Part shown: positions 27,121 to 34,136 of the stretch, piece after piece
Layout: each line of letters begins with the position of its first letter
Numbering within the stretch: position 1 is the stretch's first letter
NCBI RefSeq assembly: GCF_024505145.1
Contig: NZ_JANIAA010000025.1
Span: forward strand, 62,001 to 126,000
DNA length: 64,000 nucleotides
Direction: 5' to 3'
DNA from: Streptomyces rugosispiralis
Lineage (GTDB): Bacteria; Actinomycetota; Actinomycetes; Streptomycetales; Streptomycetaceae
Translations under genes and position numbers: made by a program
The notes under the pieces: model-generated
Seen by the model: the letters and a program-made list of their open reading frames with translations, nothing else
Database searches by the model: none
What the model was told of the DNA's origin: nothing

Positions 27121-27567
27121 ATGACAACAGTAGTGAACGACCAGCGGACCGGCCGCTCACTGGTCAGCGAAGAGTTATTCGATAGCCTCGCTCACTTCGT
27201 GGCCACCCACAACGGGCAGACCCCGGAGCGGGCCGAGCGCATCGCCGACCAGGCGATTGCGTTCCTCGCGACCGTGGCCACCGCCACCGTGCCCATGGTC
27301 CCGTCGGACGACGTGGACATGGGTCTGCACGCCTTCATCCTGCACACCAAGGCGTACGGGGAGTTCTGCGACCAGCACGCCGGGCGCTTCCTGCACCACA
27401 ACCCCGCCCCCGGTGGCGGCGGGCGCACCCTGGAAGCGGTCACGGCCAGCGCGCACGCCATGAAGGCGGCGGGCTTCATGGTCTTCGATGACCTGTGGAC
27501 CGTGAACGGCGAGAACGCCGCGCAGTGCGATTCCGACTGCGGACGGCCGTACGGACAGGCGGAGTAA
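27121..27567 (+). CDS. Glycine-rich-domain-containing-like protein with C-terminal Cys pair (cassette B)
   Basis: 148 residues. The central block DVDMGLHAFILHTKAYGEFCDQHAGRF, quoted here only by its ends DVDMGLHAF and YGEFCDQHAG, resembles the 'D-x-x-W-H-x-F-I-x-x-T-x-x-Y' core of GRDP-like proteins. The C-terminal tail has AAQCDSDCGRPYG, a CxxxC motif. GGGAGGGA precedes the ATG. Downstream is the kinase. A role as substrate or carrier for the cassette's modifying enzymes is possible but only inferred. Confidence 0.65.
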   Translation: MTTVVNDQRTGRSLVSEELFDSLAHFVATHNGQTPERAERIADQAIAFLATVATATVPMVPSDDVDMGLHAFILHTKAYGEFCDQHAGRFLHHNPAPGGGGRTLEAVTASAHAMKAAGFMVFDDLWTVNGENAAQCDSDCGRPYGQAE

Positions 27568-27593
27568 TCTCCGGCCGGTGATGTGAGACAGGG

Positions 27594-27621
27594 CCGCCCC
27601 TCGGCACATGCTGAGGGGCGG
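27594..27621. terminator. Hairpin between GRDP-like and kinase genes
   Basis: A perfect 9-bp stem (CCGCCCCTC with GAGGGGCGG), loop of 10, followed by a short T/C run. Confidence 0.6.
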
Positions 27622-27649
27622 TTCGCTCTTCTAGAGAGGATCAGATTTC

Positions 27650-28498
27650 GTGGCCGAAGCAGCGTCGTACGAGATCCCCACCAGCGTCTTAGAGACGCTG
27701 GTGGCTTCAGGAAGGCGGCTCGTACTCGACCGGCGCGGGTCAACTGTTTGGGAGGTTGAGACGCAGCAGGGCCGGTACGCCGTGAAGCTCGGCTACCCAA
27801 TCAAGGCAACAAGCGAATGGGAGGCCCAGGAATGGACGGCCCTGGCCCCCGCCCGCGAGGGTGCGATCTTGCAGCAGCTCGACAGGGGCAACGTCAGCTA
27901 CGGCGAATGGGAACACGGCACCTGGAACGTCCAACCCTGGTACCAGGGCGACAGCCTGTACGACCTGTGGCAGCCGCACCGCGCCGAAGGGGCCTCATCA
28001 GAGCCCGACCTAGGCGAAGCACTGTCGTGCGCGGAAGCCGTAGCCGCGTTGCACGCCACGGGGTGGGCGCACGGAGACATTCAACCCGCACACCTGATCA
28101 TCAGCGATGAGGGAACGGCCCTTATTGATCTCGCCCTGGCTCACGGCGGCGCCATCCCTGCCGCGTATGACTTCAGCTATCGGGGCTGTCTGGTCCACTA
28201 CGAGAGCCCCGAGATTTCCCGGAGCGTGCTGGAGACTGGTACGGCCCTCCCGACCATGGCAGCGGACGTCTACGCCCTTGGCGCCTCGCTCTTCATCAGC
28301 GCGACCGGACTGCGCCATGTCGCGTACCCGGACGACGCCAGCCGCAAGGATCAGCGGCAAGCCATCGTGGACGGACCGCACCGCCCGGTGAATGTGCCCG
28401 GAGTGCTCGGCAAGCTCATCGAAGCCATGCTCAGCCCCGATCCGGCCGACCGGCCCACGAGTGCCGAAGTCTGTAAGGAACTGAGCAGCGGGCGCTGA
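27650..28498 (+). CDS. Atypical protein-kinase-fold protein (cassette B)
   Basis: 282 residues with a kinase fold: Lys46 in YAVKLGYP, the catalytic-loop equivalent H141-G-D143-IQPAH and Asp160 in LIDLALAHGG replacing DFG. The usual catalytic-loop Asn is His148, so activity is uncertain. The C-lobe has AADVYALGASLF and ADRPTSAEV, typical of Ser/Thr kinases. No transmembrane segment. GTG 27650 follows AGAGAGGA. It may phosphorylate or bind the GRDP-like neighbour. Confidence 0.78.
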   Translation: MAEAASYEIPTSVLETLVASGRRLVLDRRGSTVWEVETQQGRYAVKLGYPIKATSEWEAQEWTALAPAREGAILQQLDRGNVSYGEWEHGTWNVQPWYQGDSLYDLWQPHRAEGASSEPDLGEALSCAEAVAALHATGWAHGDIQPAHLIISDEGTALIDLALAHGGAIPAAYDFSYRGCLVHYESPEISRSVLETGTALPTMAADVYALGASLFISATGLRHVAYPDDASRKDQRQAIVDGPHRPVNVPGVLGKLIEAMLSPDPADRPTSAEVCKELSSGR

Positions 28499-28510
28499 GC
28501 CCCCTTGATC

Positions 28511-28553
28511 GCCCCGCCCATCCGATCTACCCCCTGGGACGGATGGGCGGGGC
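28511..28553. terminator. Strong terminator after the kinase gene
   Basis: A perfect 14-bp stem GCCCCGCCCATCCG/CGGATGGGCGGGGC with a 15-base loop, 13 bases after the stop. Confidence 0.8.
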
Positions 28554-28582
28554 TCGCCGCAGTTCAGGCAGGGCTGGTCACG

Positions 28583-28640
28583 TGACCAACGCATGACCAA
28601 CAGCGGCCCCGGGAGCCCAGTGATCATGGGGAAATCCTGG
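28583..28640. other. Right-end motifs of cassette B
   Basis: TGACCAAC at 28583-28590 and again at 28594-28601, then GGGGAAATCCTGG at 28628-28640, about 60 bases before the right att copy. The last motif is shared with cassette A. They are likely recombinase-binding arm sites. Confidence 0.5.
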
Positions 28641-28696
28641 GGAGACCCCCTCTGAAGGGGTCGTTCATGCAAGTCACGGCCCTACGGCCTGTAAAG

Positions 28697-28760
28697 CACG
28701 CAGATTTATGAGGGCACGAACCAGGTGCAGCGCATCGTGATGGCGCGCAACCTTCCGTAG
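28697..28760 (+). other. Attachment-site-like direct repeat, right copy (attR)
   Basis: Identical over 64 bp to the end of the dehydrogenase gene (22315-22378), but here detached from it. To the right lies a strong hairpin and the convergent LCP gene, so this side is probably the original chromosomal flank. Confidence 0.8.
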
Positions 28761-28796
28761 CCGGCCGGAACGCTTCCGCGGTCGGCCGGAACGAAC

Positions 28797-28831
28797 GAGC
28801 GGCGCCGGGCCCATCGGGCCCGGCGCCGCTC
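28797..28831. terminator. Terminator between attR and the LCP gene
   Basis: A 16-bp perfect stem of the form GAGCGGCGCCGGGCCC with its complement and a three-base loop. Before insertion it would have terminated both the dehydrogenase and LCP genes. Confidence 0.85.
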
Positions 28832-28847
28832 GTCTCTCCCGTTCGGA

Positions 28848-30167
28848 TCAGTTGCTGGAGACGGTGACCTTGTCGTCGTTCTTCAGCTCGCCCATCAGCT
28901 GCTTGACCTTCGCCATGTCCCACTGCACGGCGCTGCCCTTGGAGGTGGCCAGGCCGGGGTTGGAGACCGGCATGTTCATCTGCTTGCCGTCGCCGCCGGA
29001 GACGCTCTTCATCGCGAAGAACATGTCCTTCACGTCCCACAGGCTCATGCCCTTGTCGACGACCAGGTTGTCCAGGCCGGCGCCCATCGTCGGGTAGAGC
29101 TTGAACGGGTTCAAGATCGTGCTCGGCGAGGCCGCCTTGTTGGCCAGCGCGGACAGGAACTTCTGCTGGTTCTTGGTGCGGTCCAGGTCGCCGCCCGCGA
29201 GGCCGTAGCGCTGCCGGACGAAGGCGAGCGCCTGCTGGCCGTTCAGCGTCTGCTTGCCCTTCTTCAGGTCATTGCCGGACTTCTTGTCCTTCATGTCCTG
29301 CGGGATGTCGATGTCGACGCCGCCGACGCCGTCCACCAGGTTGGCGAAGCCGTCGAAGCCGATCTCCGCATAGTGGTCGATCTTCAGGCCGGTGTTGTAC
29401 TCGATCGTGCGGACGAGCAGTCCGGGGCCCTCGGAGGAGTACGAGGCGTTCAGCTTGTTCTGGCTCTGCGGGATCCGCCGGCCGCTCTCCGAGCCGGTGA
29501 AGGCCGGGATGGTGACCCAGGAGTCACGCGGGAGGCTGACCATGGTGTTGCCGTTGTCACCGACATGAAGAAGGATCATGGAGTCGGTGCGGCGGCCGTC
29601 GGCCGAGCCGGTGTGCAGCTTCTTCTTGTCCGCGTCGGACATGCCCTCGCGGCTGTCCGAACCGACGATCAGGTAGTTGGTGCCCTTGCCGCCGCCCGGC
29701 CGGTCCTCGACCTTGCTGAGGTCGACCTCGCGGCGGAGCTTGGAGTCGGCCCAGAAGTAGGTGCCGATGCCGACGGCGAGCAGCAGGACGATCAGGGTGA
29801 CCAGGCCGATGGTTATCCGGCGCTTCCAGTTCTTCGGCCTCACCGGACGCGGGCCGCGGCCGCCGGGGCCACCCGGGCCGTGGTCGCCGCCGCCGGGTCC
29901 GCCGTCGCCGCGGCCGTAGACCTGACCGGTGTTGTAACCGTCGTCGTAGTCGTCATAGCCCTGGGACGCCTGCTGCCGCGGAACGGTGCCGCGGGGCGAG
30001 AGGTCGGGCGGCAGCGGGGGCTCGTCGTACGGCGGTGGACCGCCCGCACCGGGCGCGCCGCGCCTCACCTGTGGCATCGCGCGAGCCCCCTCCGGCTCGG
30101 AGCTGCCGCTACCACGTCCGTACCGGCCGCTACCGTCGCCGGACCATCCCTGGGGCCATTCGCTCAT
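28848..30167 (-). CDS. LytR-CpsA-Psr (LCP) family protein 1
   Basis: 439 residues. A cytoplasmic Gly/Pro/Tyr-rich N-terminus of about 120 residues is followed by one transmembrane helix (ITIGLVTLIVLLLAVGIGTY) and an extracellular LCP domain with YLIVGSDSREGM, MVSLPRDSWVTIP, NKLNASYSSEGPGL, FVRQRYGLAGGDLDR. LCP enzymes transfer lipid-linked glycopolymers to peptidoglycan. ATG 30167 is the first start giving a normal N-terminus; there is no clear ribosome-binding site. No LytR_C domain is present. Confidence 0.92.
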   Translation of the reverse strand: MSEWPQGWSGDGSGRYGRGSGSSEPEGARAMPQVRRGAPGAGGPPPYDEPPLPPDLSPRGTVPRQQASQGYDDYDDGYNTGQVYGRGDGGPGGGDHGPGGPGGRGPRPVRPKNWKRRITIGLVTLIVLLLAVGIGTYFWADSKLRREVDLSKVEDRPGGGKGTNYLIVGSDSREGMSDADKKKLHTGSADGRRTDSMILLHVGDNGNTMVSLPRDSWVTIPAFTGSESGRRIPQSQNKLNASYSSEGPGLLVRTIEYNTGLKIDHYAEIGFDGFANLVDGVGGVDIDIPQDMKDKKSGNDLKKGKQTLNGQQALAFVRQRYGLAGGDLDRTKNQQKFLSALANKAASPSTILNPFKLYPTMGAGLDNLVVDKGMSLWDVKDMFFAMKSVSGGDGKQMNMPVSNPGLATSKGSAVQWDMAKVKQLMGELKNDDKVTVSSN

Positions 30168-30274
30168 GCGATGCAGTGTGCCTGGTCGGGTGGGTCGCAT
30201 TACAGGGCGGGTGCCGGATCGCGGCAGGGCTGTTGCAGACCTGATAAGAATCTGGTCCGCATAAGGTGGACGAC

Positions 30275-30535
30275 ATGACCAAACAGGCCCAGGGTGCGGA
30301 ACCGGAGCTTCCGGGAAAGCCCACCTCCGCCTCTCGTACCACACTGTCACACATCATGACCGGCAGTGACACCAATCTCCTCGGGACCGTCCACGGCGGC
30401 GTGATCATGAAACTGGTGGACGACGCCGCCGGAGCGGTCGCCGGACGCCACTCCGAGGGGCCCGCGGTCACCGCGTCGATGGACGAGATGGCCTTCCTCG
30501 AACCGGTCAGAGTCGGCGACCTCGTCCACGGTTAG
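30275..30535 (+). pseudogene. Truncated native hotdog acyl-CoA thioesterase
   Basis: 86 residues that match the first half of the gene at 30643-31182 (PGKPTSASRTTLSHIM, LLGTVHGGVIMKLVDDAAGA, MDEMAFLEPVRVGDLVH), then a premature stop just after DLVH. It uses high-GC codons like core genes and is divergent from LCP 1, so it is probably the original chromosomal gene cut by insertion of the third island. No 3' remainder was found at the far end of the island. Confidence 0.8.
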
Positions 30536-30589
30536 TCCCCTAAGACATAAACCCGCTGACCAGCGGGAACGCGGCAAGCAGCTACAGGC

Positions 30590-30623
30590 GGCCCCGACGC
30601 TGTCACAGTAAGGCGTCGGGGCC
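30590..30623. terminator. Hairpin at the left edge of the third island
   Basis: A perfect 11-bp stem GGCCCCGACGC/GCGTCGGGGCC with a 12-base loop, between the truncated and complete thioesterase genes. Confidence 0.75.
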
Positions 30624-30642
30624 GTCCGCTTATGGTGGTGTC

Positions 30643-31182
30643 ATGACTGATCAGGGCCCTACGTCGGCAGGGGACGACCTTCCCGGCAAGCCGACATCGG
30701 CGTCGCGTACGACGCTGTCCCACATCATGACGGCCGCCGACACCAACCTGCTCGGTACCGTCCATGGTGGCGTGATCATGAAGTTGGTGGACGATGCGGC
30801 CGGAGCAGTCGCGGGTCGGCACTCGGGCGGCCCCGCCGTAACGGCGTCCATGGATGAAATGGCGTTTCTCCTGCCCGTCCGTGTGGGCGATCTTGTGCAT
30901 GTTCACGCACAGTGCAACTGGACTGGCCGTACGTCCATGGAGATCGGCGTACGGGTCGAGGCCGAGCGCTGGAACGAGTCGACGCCGGCGCAGCAGGTCG
31001 GATCGGCTTACCTGGTGTTCGCCGCGGTCGACGCCGACGGCAAGCCGCGCACGGTCCCCCCTGTGCTTCCGGAGACAGAGCGCGACAAGCGGCGCTTTGA
31101 AGAGGCGCAGATCAGACGTACGCACCGGCTTGCCCGGCGCCGCGCCATTCGAGAGCTGCGCGAGCAGCGTCCGAGCGAATAA
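30643..31182 (+). CDS. Hotdog-fold acyl-CoA thioesterase (complete, foreign-looking copy)
   Basis: A 179-residue single-hotdog thioesterase. Conserved blocks include DTNLLGTVHGGVIMKLVDDA (active-site region), VTASMDEMAFL and NWTGRTSMEIGVRVEAE. It hydrolyses acyl-CoA thioesters. Compared with the truncated copy just upstream it has many silent differences and more A/T in third positions along its whole length. It was therefore probably brought in with the island and now supplies the lost function. Confidence 0.9.
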   Translation: MTDQGPTSAGDDLPGKPTSASRTTLSHIMTAADTNLLGTVHGGVIMKLVDDAAGAVAGRHSGGPAVTASMDEMAFLLPVRVGDLVHVHAQCNWTGRTSMEIGVRVEAERWNESTPAQQVGSAYLVFAAVDADGKPRTVPPVLPETERDKRRFEEAQIRRTHRLARRRAIRELREQRPSE

Positions 31183-31190
31183 GACGCGGA

Positions 31191-31221
31191 CACCCCCGCC
31201 AGGAAATCCCGACGGGGGCGT
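31191..31221. terminator. Terminator between thioesterase and methyltransferase genes
   Basis: CACCCCCG pairs with CGGGGGCGTG with one bulge, between two convergent stops. Confidence 0.6.
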
Positions 31222-31238
31222 GTGGTGGTGCGCTCAGG

Positions 31239-32378
31239 TCAGCTCAGCTCGGCTTGCCACTTGCCGCGGCCGAGGAAGGTACGGCCGTCGGGCATGATGT
31301 CCACCCGGGCCCCTCGCACCGGTAGCTCGCCGTGACTCAGCCAGTAGTCGCGGACCTTGTCGAGGGCGTCCCACAGTCGGCGGGGGCCGCCCTGGTGCAC
31401 GGTGGGCCGCTCGTTCCCGGTCGCCGTCGCACGGGCCCACGATCCGTCGGCATGTGCCATGAGCGCGACGCGCTGCTCGCCGTCCTCCCGGTACTCGTGC
31501 TCGATACCGGGCGCCTCGACGTCGAGCATGGATGCGAGGTCCCACGCGTTCGCCACGTCGACGACGGGGTACGGACCGCGGGTCACTTCATCTCCGTCCA
31601 GCTCCGCGGCCTTGGCGAGACGAACGGCCACACCGGGCGGGTAGTCGTCACCGTGACGAGCGTGCATGAACCCTGCCCGGTCCCACTCGACGCGCCCGGT
31701 CGCGCCGCCGTCCTCGTCCTTCTCGGCCGTGACGAGAAGGGAGGTACCGGCGATCGTGGTCACCAGCCGACCGCCGGGGCGAAGGACCCGGAGCCAGCCT
31801 GCGGGGATGGTGCGTACAGACACGGTGGCGACGATCCGATCGAAGCTCGCGGGGTCGTACGGCAGGTCCCCGGTCGCGTCGATCGTGTCGAGCGTGGGAG
31901 CGACCCCAGCCTCGCCTACCCGCTTGCGGGCGGCCTCGGTCAGGTAGAGGTCGACATCGACGCTCGTCACCTGCTCGTCGCTCAGCCGGCGGGCAGCGAG
32001 GGCGGCCCCGTACCCGCTTCCCGTGCCCACATCGAGCAGCCGGTCGCCATCGTCGATGCGGGCATGCTGGAGCATGCCCACGACCAGGCTCGGCAGGGTG
32101 GCCGAGGACGTCGGCCGGCCGTGCGGCCGGTCGGCCTCCGTGGCGTGGTCGGCGTGTAAGGGACCGACACGGGTCACGAGCGAGGTGTCGCGGTACGCCG
32201 CGTCAAGCCAGCGATCCGGGTCTGAGGGGCCGTCGTGCAGCTCCCAGCCGTCCGAACCGCGCTCCCACCATCGGGGGACGAACAGATGCCGTGGCGTAGC
32301 GGCGACGGCCGGTGCCCATCGGGAGTGCCGGTGTGTCGCGGCGCCGGCCAGAGCGACGGCGCGGGCGGACCAGTTCAC
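31239..32378 (-). CDS. PCMT-type SAM-dependent methyltransferase (third island)
   Basis: 379 residues. Residues 90-125 match protein-L-isoaspartate O-methyltransferases (TSSATLPSLVVGMLQ then LLDVGTGSGYG, motif I at 116-122). Later blocks are FDRIVATVSVRTIP and VLRPGGRLVTTI. The C-terminal 150 residues extend beyond housekeeping PCMT. GTG 32378 overlaps the radical SAM stop as GTGA, so the two are translationally coupled. PCMT-like enzymes occur in several peptide-modifying pathways; methylation of an Asp/isoAsp in a peptide is a reasonable guess. A simple repair enzyme is the alternative. Confidence 0.85.
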   Translation of the reverse strand: MNWSARAVALAGAATHRHSRWAPAVAATPRHLFVPRWWERGSDGWELHDGPSDPDRWLDAAYRDTSLVTRVGPLHADHATEADRPHGRPTSSATLPSLVVGMLQHARIDDGDRLLDVGTGSGYGAALAARRLSDEQVTSVDVDLYLTEAARKRVGEAGVAPTLDTIDATGDLPYDPASFDRIVATVSVRTIPAGWLRVLRPGGRLVTTIAGTSLLVTAEKDEDGGATGRVEWDRAGFMHARHGDDYPPGVAVRLAKAAELDGDEVTRGPYPVVDVANAWDLASMLDVEAPGIEHEYREDGEQRVALMAHADGSWARATATGNERPTVHQGGPRRLWDALDKVRDYWLSHGELPVRGARVDIMPDGRTFLGRGKWQAELS

Positions 32379-33262
32379 GCGTGAACTCCAAGGGAGGGAG
32401 GCGGGGCGGGTGCGAAGTGCTTCGGGGCGCAGGCGGGTGTGCGGGCGGGGTCGCAGTCGTTCGAATCGGCCGGGGTACAGGCATCGGCGCGCGGCTCGGG
32501 CACGGCTGCAATCATCTCGCCCCACCGGTCGCTGTGCAGGATCTCGGCGAGACGCTGTTCGCGGACGTTGCCGGCGACCATGAAGCGGCTGAGGATGCAG
32601 CCGGACACGGCCCCGTCGGGGGAGACGGACACGCGGTGCCGGAAGCAGTGCCCGCACAGCTCGGCGGCGGTCGGCATGCTCGTGTCCGGCTCGGCCGCAC
32701 GTCCGACCTTGCGCATACGGTCGACCTGGATTTCCTTGATGCCGAGCCGGTGCAGCTCCGCTTTGGCCTGCTCGACGCGCTGCCCCTCGATCACTTCGAC
32801 GATGCCGGCACGCATCGGGATACCGCGGCGGACCGCTTCGACGATGTTCGCCCTGGTGCGATCGAGGCTTCCCCGCGTGCGGGTGATCTCCTCGTGCTGC
32901 GCCCGGTCGTCGCTGTAGTAGGACGTGGCGAGGCAGACGCCCTTACGGCTGAACGAGTCCCAGAGAGACGGCCGTACGTGGGTGAGGTTCGAATACACCT
33001 CGACGCCGAGGCCGGCGTCGAGCGCCTCGTCGATGAACTGCGGCAGGTGCGGCGAGAGGGTCGGCTCGCCGCCGATGAACTGGACCAGGAGGATGCCCAG
33101 TTCGGCCACGTCCGCGATGACGTGCGACCAGTCGTCGCGGGTCATGTGCCCGGAGGGCGCCTGCGGGCTGCTGTCGGTGCAGCAGTGGGTACACCGGAGT
33201 TGGCAGGTCCCGGTGATCTCCAGCTCAACGGATTGGATACCGATCACGGTAGCTGTGCTCAC
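32375..33262 (-). CDS. Radical SAM protein with SPASM-like region and Cys/Pro tail (third island)
   Basis: 295 residues. Cluster motif C20-QLR-C24-TH-C27, FIGGEPTLSP, ATSYYSDD, a SPASM-like LCGHCFRHR and SGCILSRFMVAGNVREQ, and a tail with CTPADSNDC and PACAP. It shares motif order, the exact CQLRCTHC core and tail style with the protein at 22603-23520. GTG 33262 has GGAGG seven bases upstream. The frame stays open upstream to 34081, giving a possible 568-residue reading that is judged unlikely. Confidence 0.85.
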   Translation of the reverse strand: MSTATVIGIQSVELEITGTCQLRCTHCCTDSSPQAPSGHMTRDDWSHVIADVAELGILLVQFIGGEPTLSPHLPQFIDEALDAGLGVEVYSNLTHVRPSLWDSFSRKGVCLATSYYSDDRAQHEEITRTRGSLDRTRANIVEAVRRGIPMRAGIVEVIEGQRVEQAKAELHRLGIKEIQVDRMRKVGRAAEPDTSMPTAAELCGHCFRHRVSVSPDGAVSGCILSRFMVAGNVREQRLAEILHSDRWGEMIAAVPEPRADACTPADSNDCDPARTPACAPKHFAPAPPPSLGVHA

Positions 33263-33369
33263 GTGAGTGCCTCCATGAGTAGACGGGTGCGACCCTGACC
33301 CTGCGGTCGCCTGGGGTGGTGCACCGCCCCCGCGCCGCGGGGGAACCGGTAAAAACGCGGGGGCGGCGG

Positions 33370-33645
33370 TCAACGGGCGGCGTGCTTCGCCGGTTTCCGA
33401 CGGCGCCGGCCCGCCCTCGCCGGGGAGGGTTGGCACCCGGTGTCGAACAGGCGGGCGAGGCGCAGCGCTTCGGCTTGCATCCATCGGGCGGCCAGTCGAG
33501 GCGTGGGCGCTCGGTAGGTGGCGAGTATGACCTCGCGGGTGCCGCTTAGGTCGTGGGCGGTCGCAGAACAGTGGGAGGCGAGGGGGAGCCGCGCGGAAGT
33601 GTGTGCCGAGCCAGGCGGAGCGAGCGTCAGCACAGCCGCGCTCAC
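33370..33645 (-). CDS. Small Arg/Ala-rich protein (third island)
   Basis: 91 residues from a GTG with GAGGGG nine bases upstream. Codons are strongly G/C in third position, better than the overlapping frame. Visible elements are LSGTREVILATYRAPT and RWMQAEALRLARLFDTG, then a basic tail (RAGRRRRKPAKHAAR). Function unknown. It overlaps the unbroken frame of the adjacent 'LRPxxGGxEW' gene. Confidence 0.55.
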   Translation of the reverse strand: MSAAVLTLAPPGSAHTSARLPLASHCSATAHDLSGTREVILATYRAPTPRLAARWMQAEALRLARLFDTGCQPSPARAGRRRRKPAKHAAR

Positions 33646-34081
33646 GGCTTACCCCTCGGGCCTGGTGCCGCTGCTCGATGATGTGGTCGAGCTGGATTCG
33701 GTACAGCTCGACCTGCGCGGGCTCCAGAATCAGGACCGACTCGGACATGCCGCCGTCTTCGTGGTGGACCATGACCGGTAGGGCGGCCTGCTGCGCCCGG
33801 TGGTCGTAGATGACATCCCGTTTCAGGGCACTGACGTGGGTGACCGGCACGGGCACGGGGCGCAAGGTGGCACCGCTGGACGGGGCCGACCATTCCCGGC
33901 CACCTCCCGGCGGGCGCAGGTGGTAGGACGCCGAGCTTGCGCCCGGTACTCGGGCGACGACGCCGATCCGCCCGTTCTCCGCGAGGTCTGAGGCGAGGTC
34001 GCCGAGCCGGGGGCGAAACGGGGTGCCTGCGCTTAACTCGGCGCCCTGCGCGGAGAGTTGCTTCGAAGTCTGTTCGGCCAT
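33646..34081 (-). pseudogene. 'LRPxxGGxEW' protein with no proper stop (possible 3' frameshift)
   Basis: About 145 coding-like residues from ATG 34081: GDLASDLAENGRIGVVARV, YHLRPPGGGREWSAP and a C-terminal amphipathic region ESVLILEPAQVELYRIQLD. The same frame then runs on without a stop through the small gene at 33370-33645 into the radical SAM gene. In the neighbouring frame a TAA sits at the expected end (about 33650), so a one-base indel would restore a normal stop. The alternative is a real long fusion. Confidence 0.45.
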
Positions 34082-34136
34082 GCCCCGAAGCTAGGAGCAG
34101 GGCAGCAGCCGAATATGAACCGCAGGAATATCACCC

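Larger units (their letters stand above)
24502..28760. mobile_element. Cassette B: recombinase-less insertion with regulator, tiny genes and kinase
   Basis: 4.3 kb between the middle and right att-like copies, carrying an XRE/TPR regulator on one strand and six genes on the other. GC content in third positions and gene density are lower than in the flanking core genes. No recombinase is visible. TGACCAAC occurs near the left end (24575-24582) and twice near the right end (28583-28590 and 28594-28601). Confidence 0.65.

Noticed and set aside
22315..28760. tRNA-targeted integrative element
   Set aside because: The repeats lie in a protein-coding gene end; no tRNA-like cloverleaf is visible at any copy.
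30521..30896. A tiny att-flanked element between the two thioesterase copies
   Set aside because: The sequence at the break (CTCGTCCACG) is not repeated identically at the matching point of the second copy, and that copy looks foreign along its whole length.
32375..34081. A genuine 568-residue fusion of the LRPxxGGxEW protein and radical SAM enzyme
   Set aside because: The middle third has poor codon bias and overlaps a better-coding gene, and the radical SAM part has its own well-placed GGAGG and GTG; kept as an alternative only.
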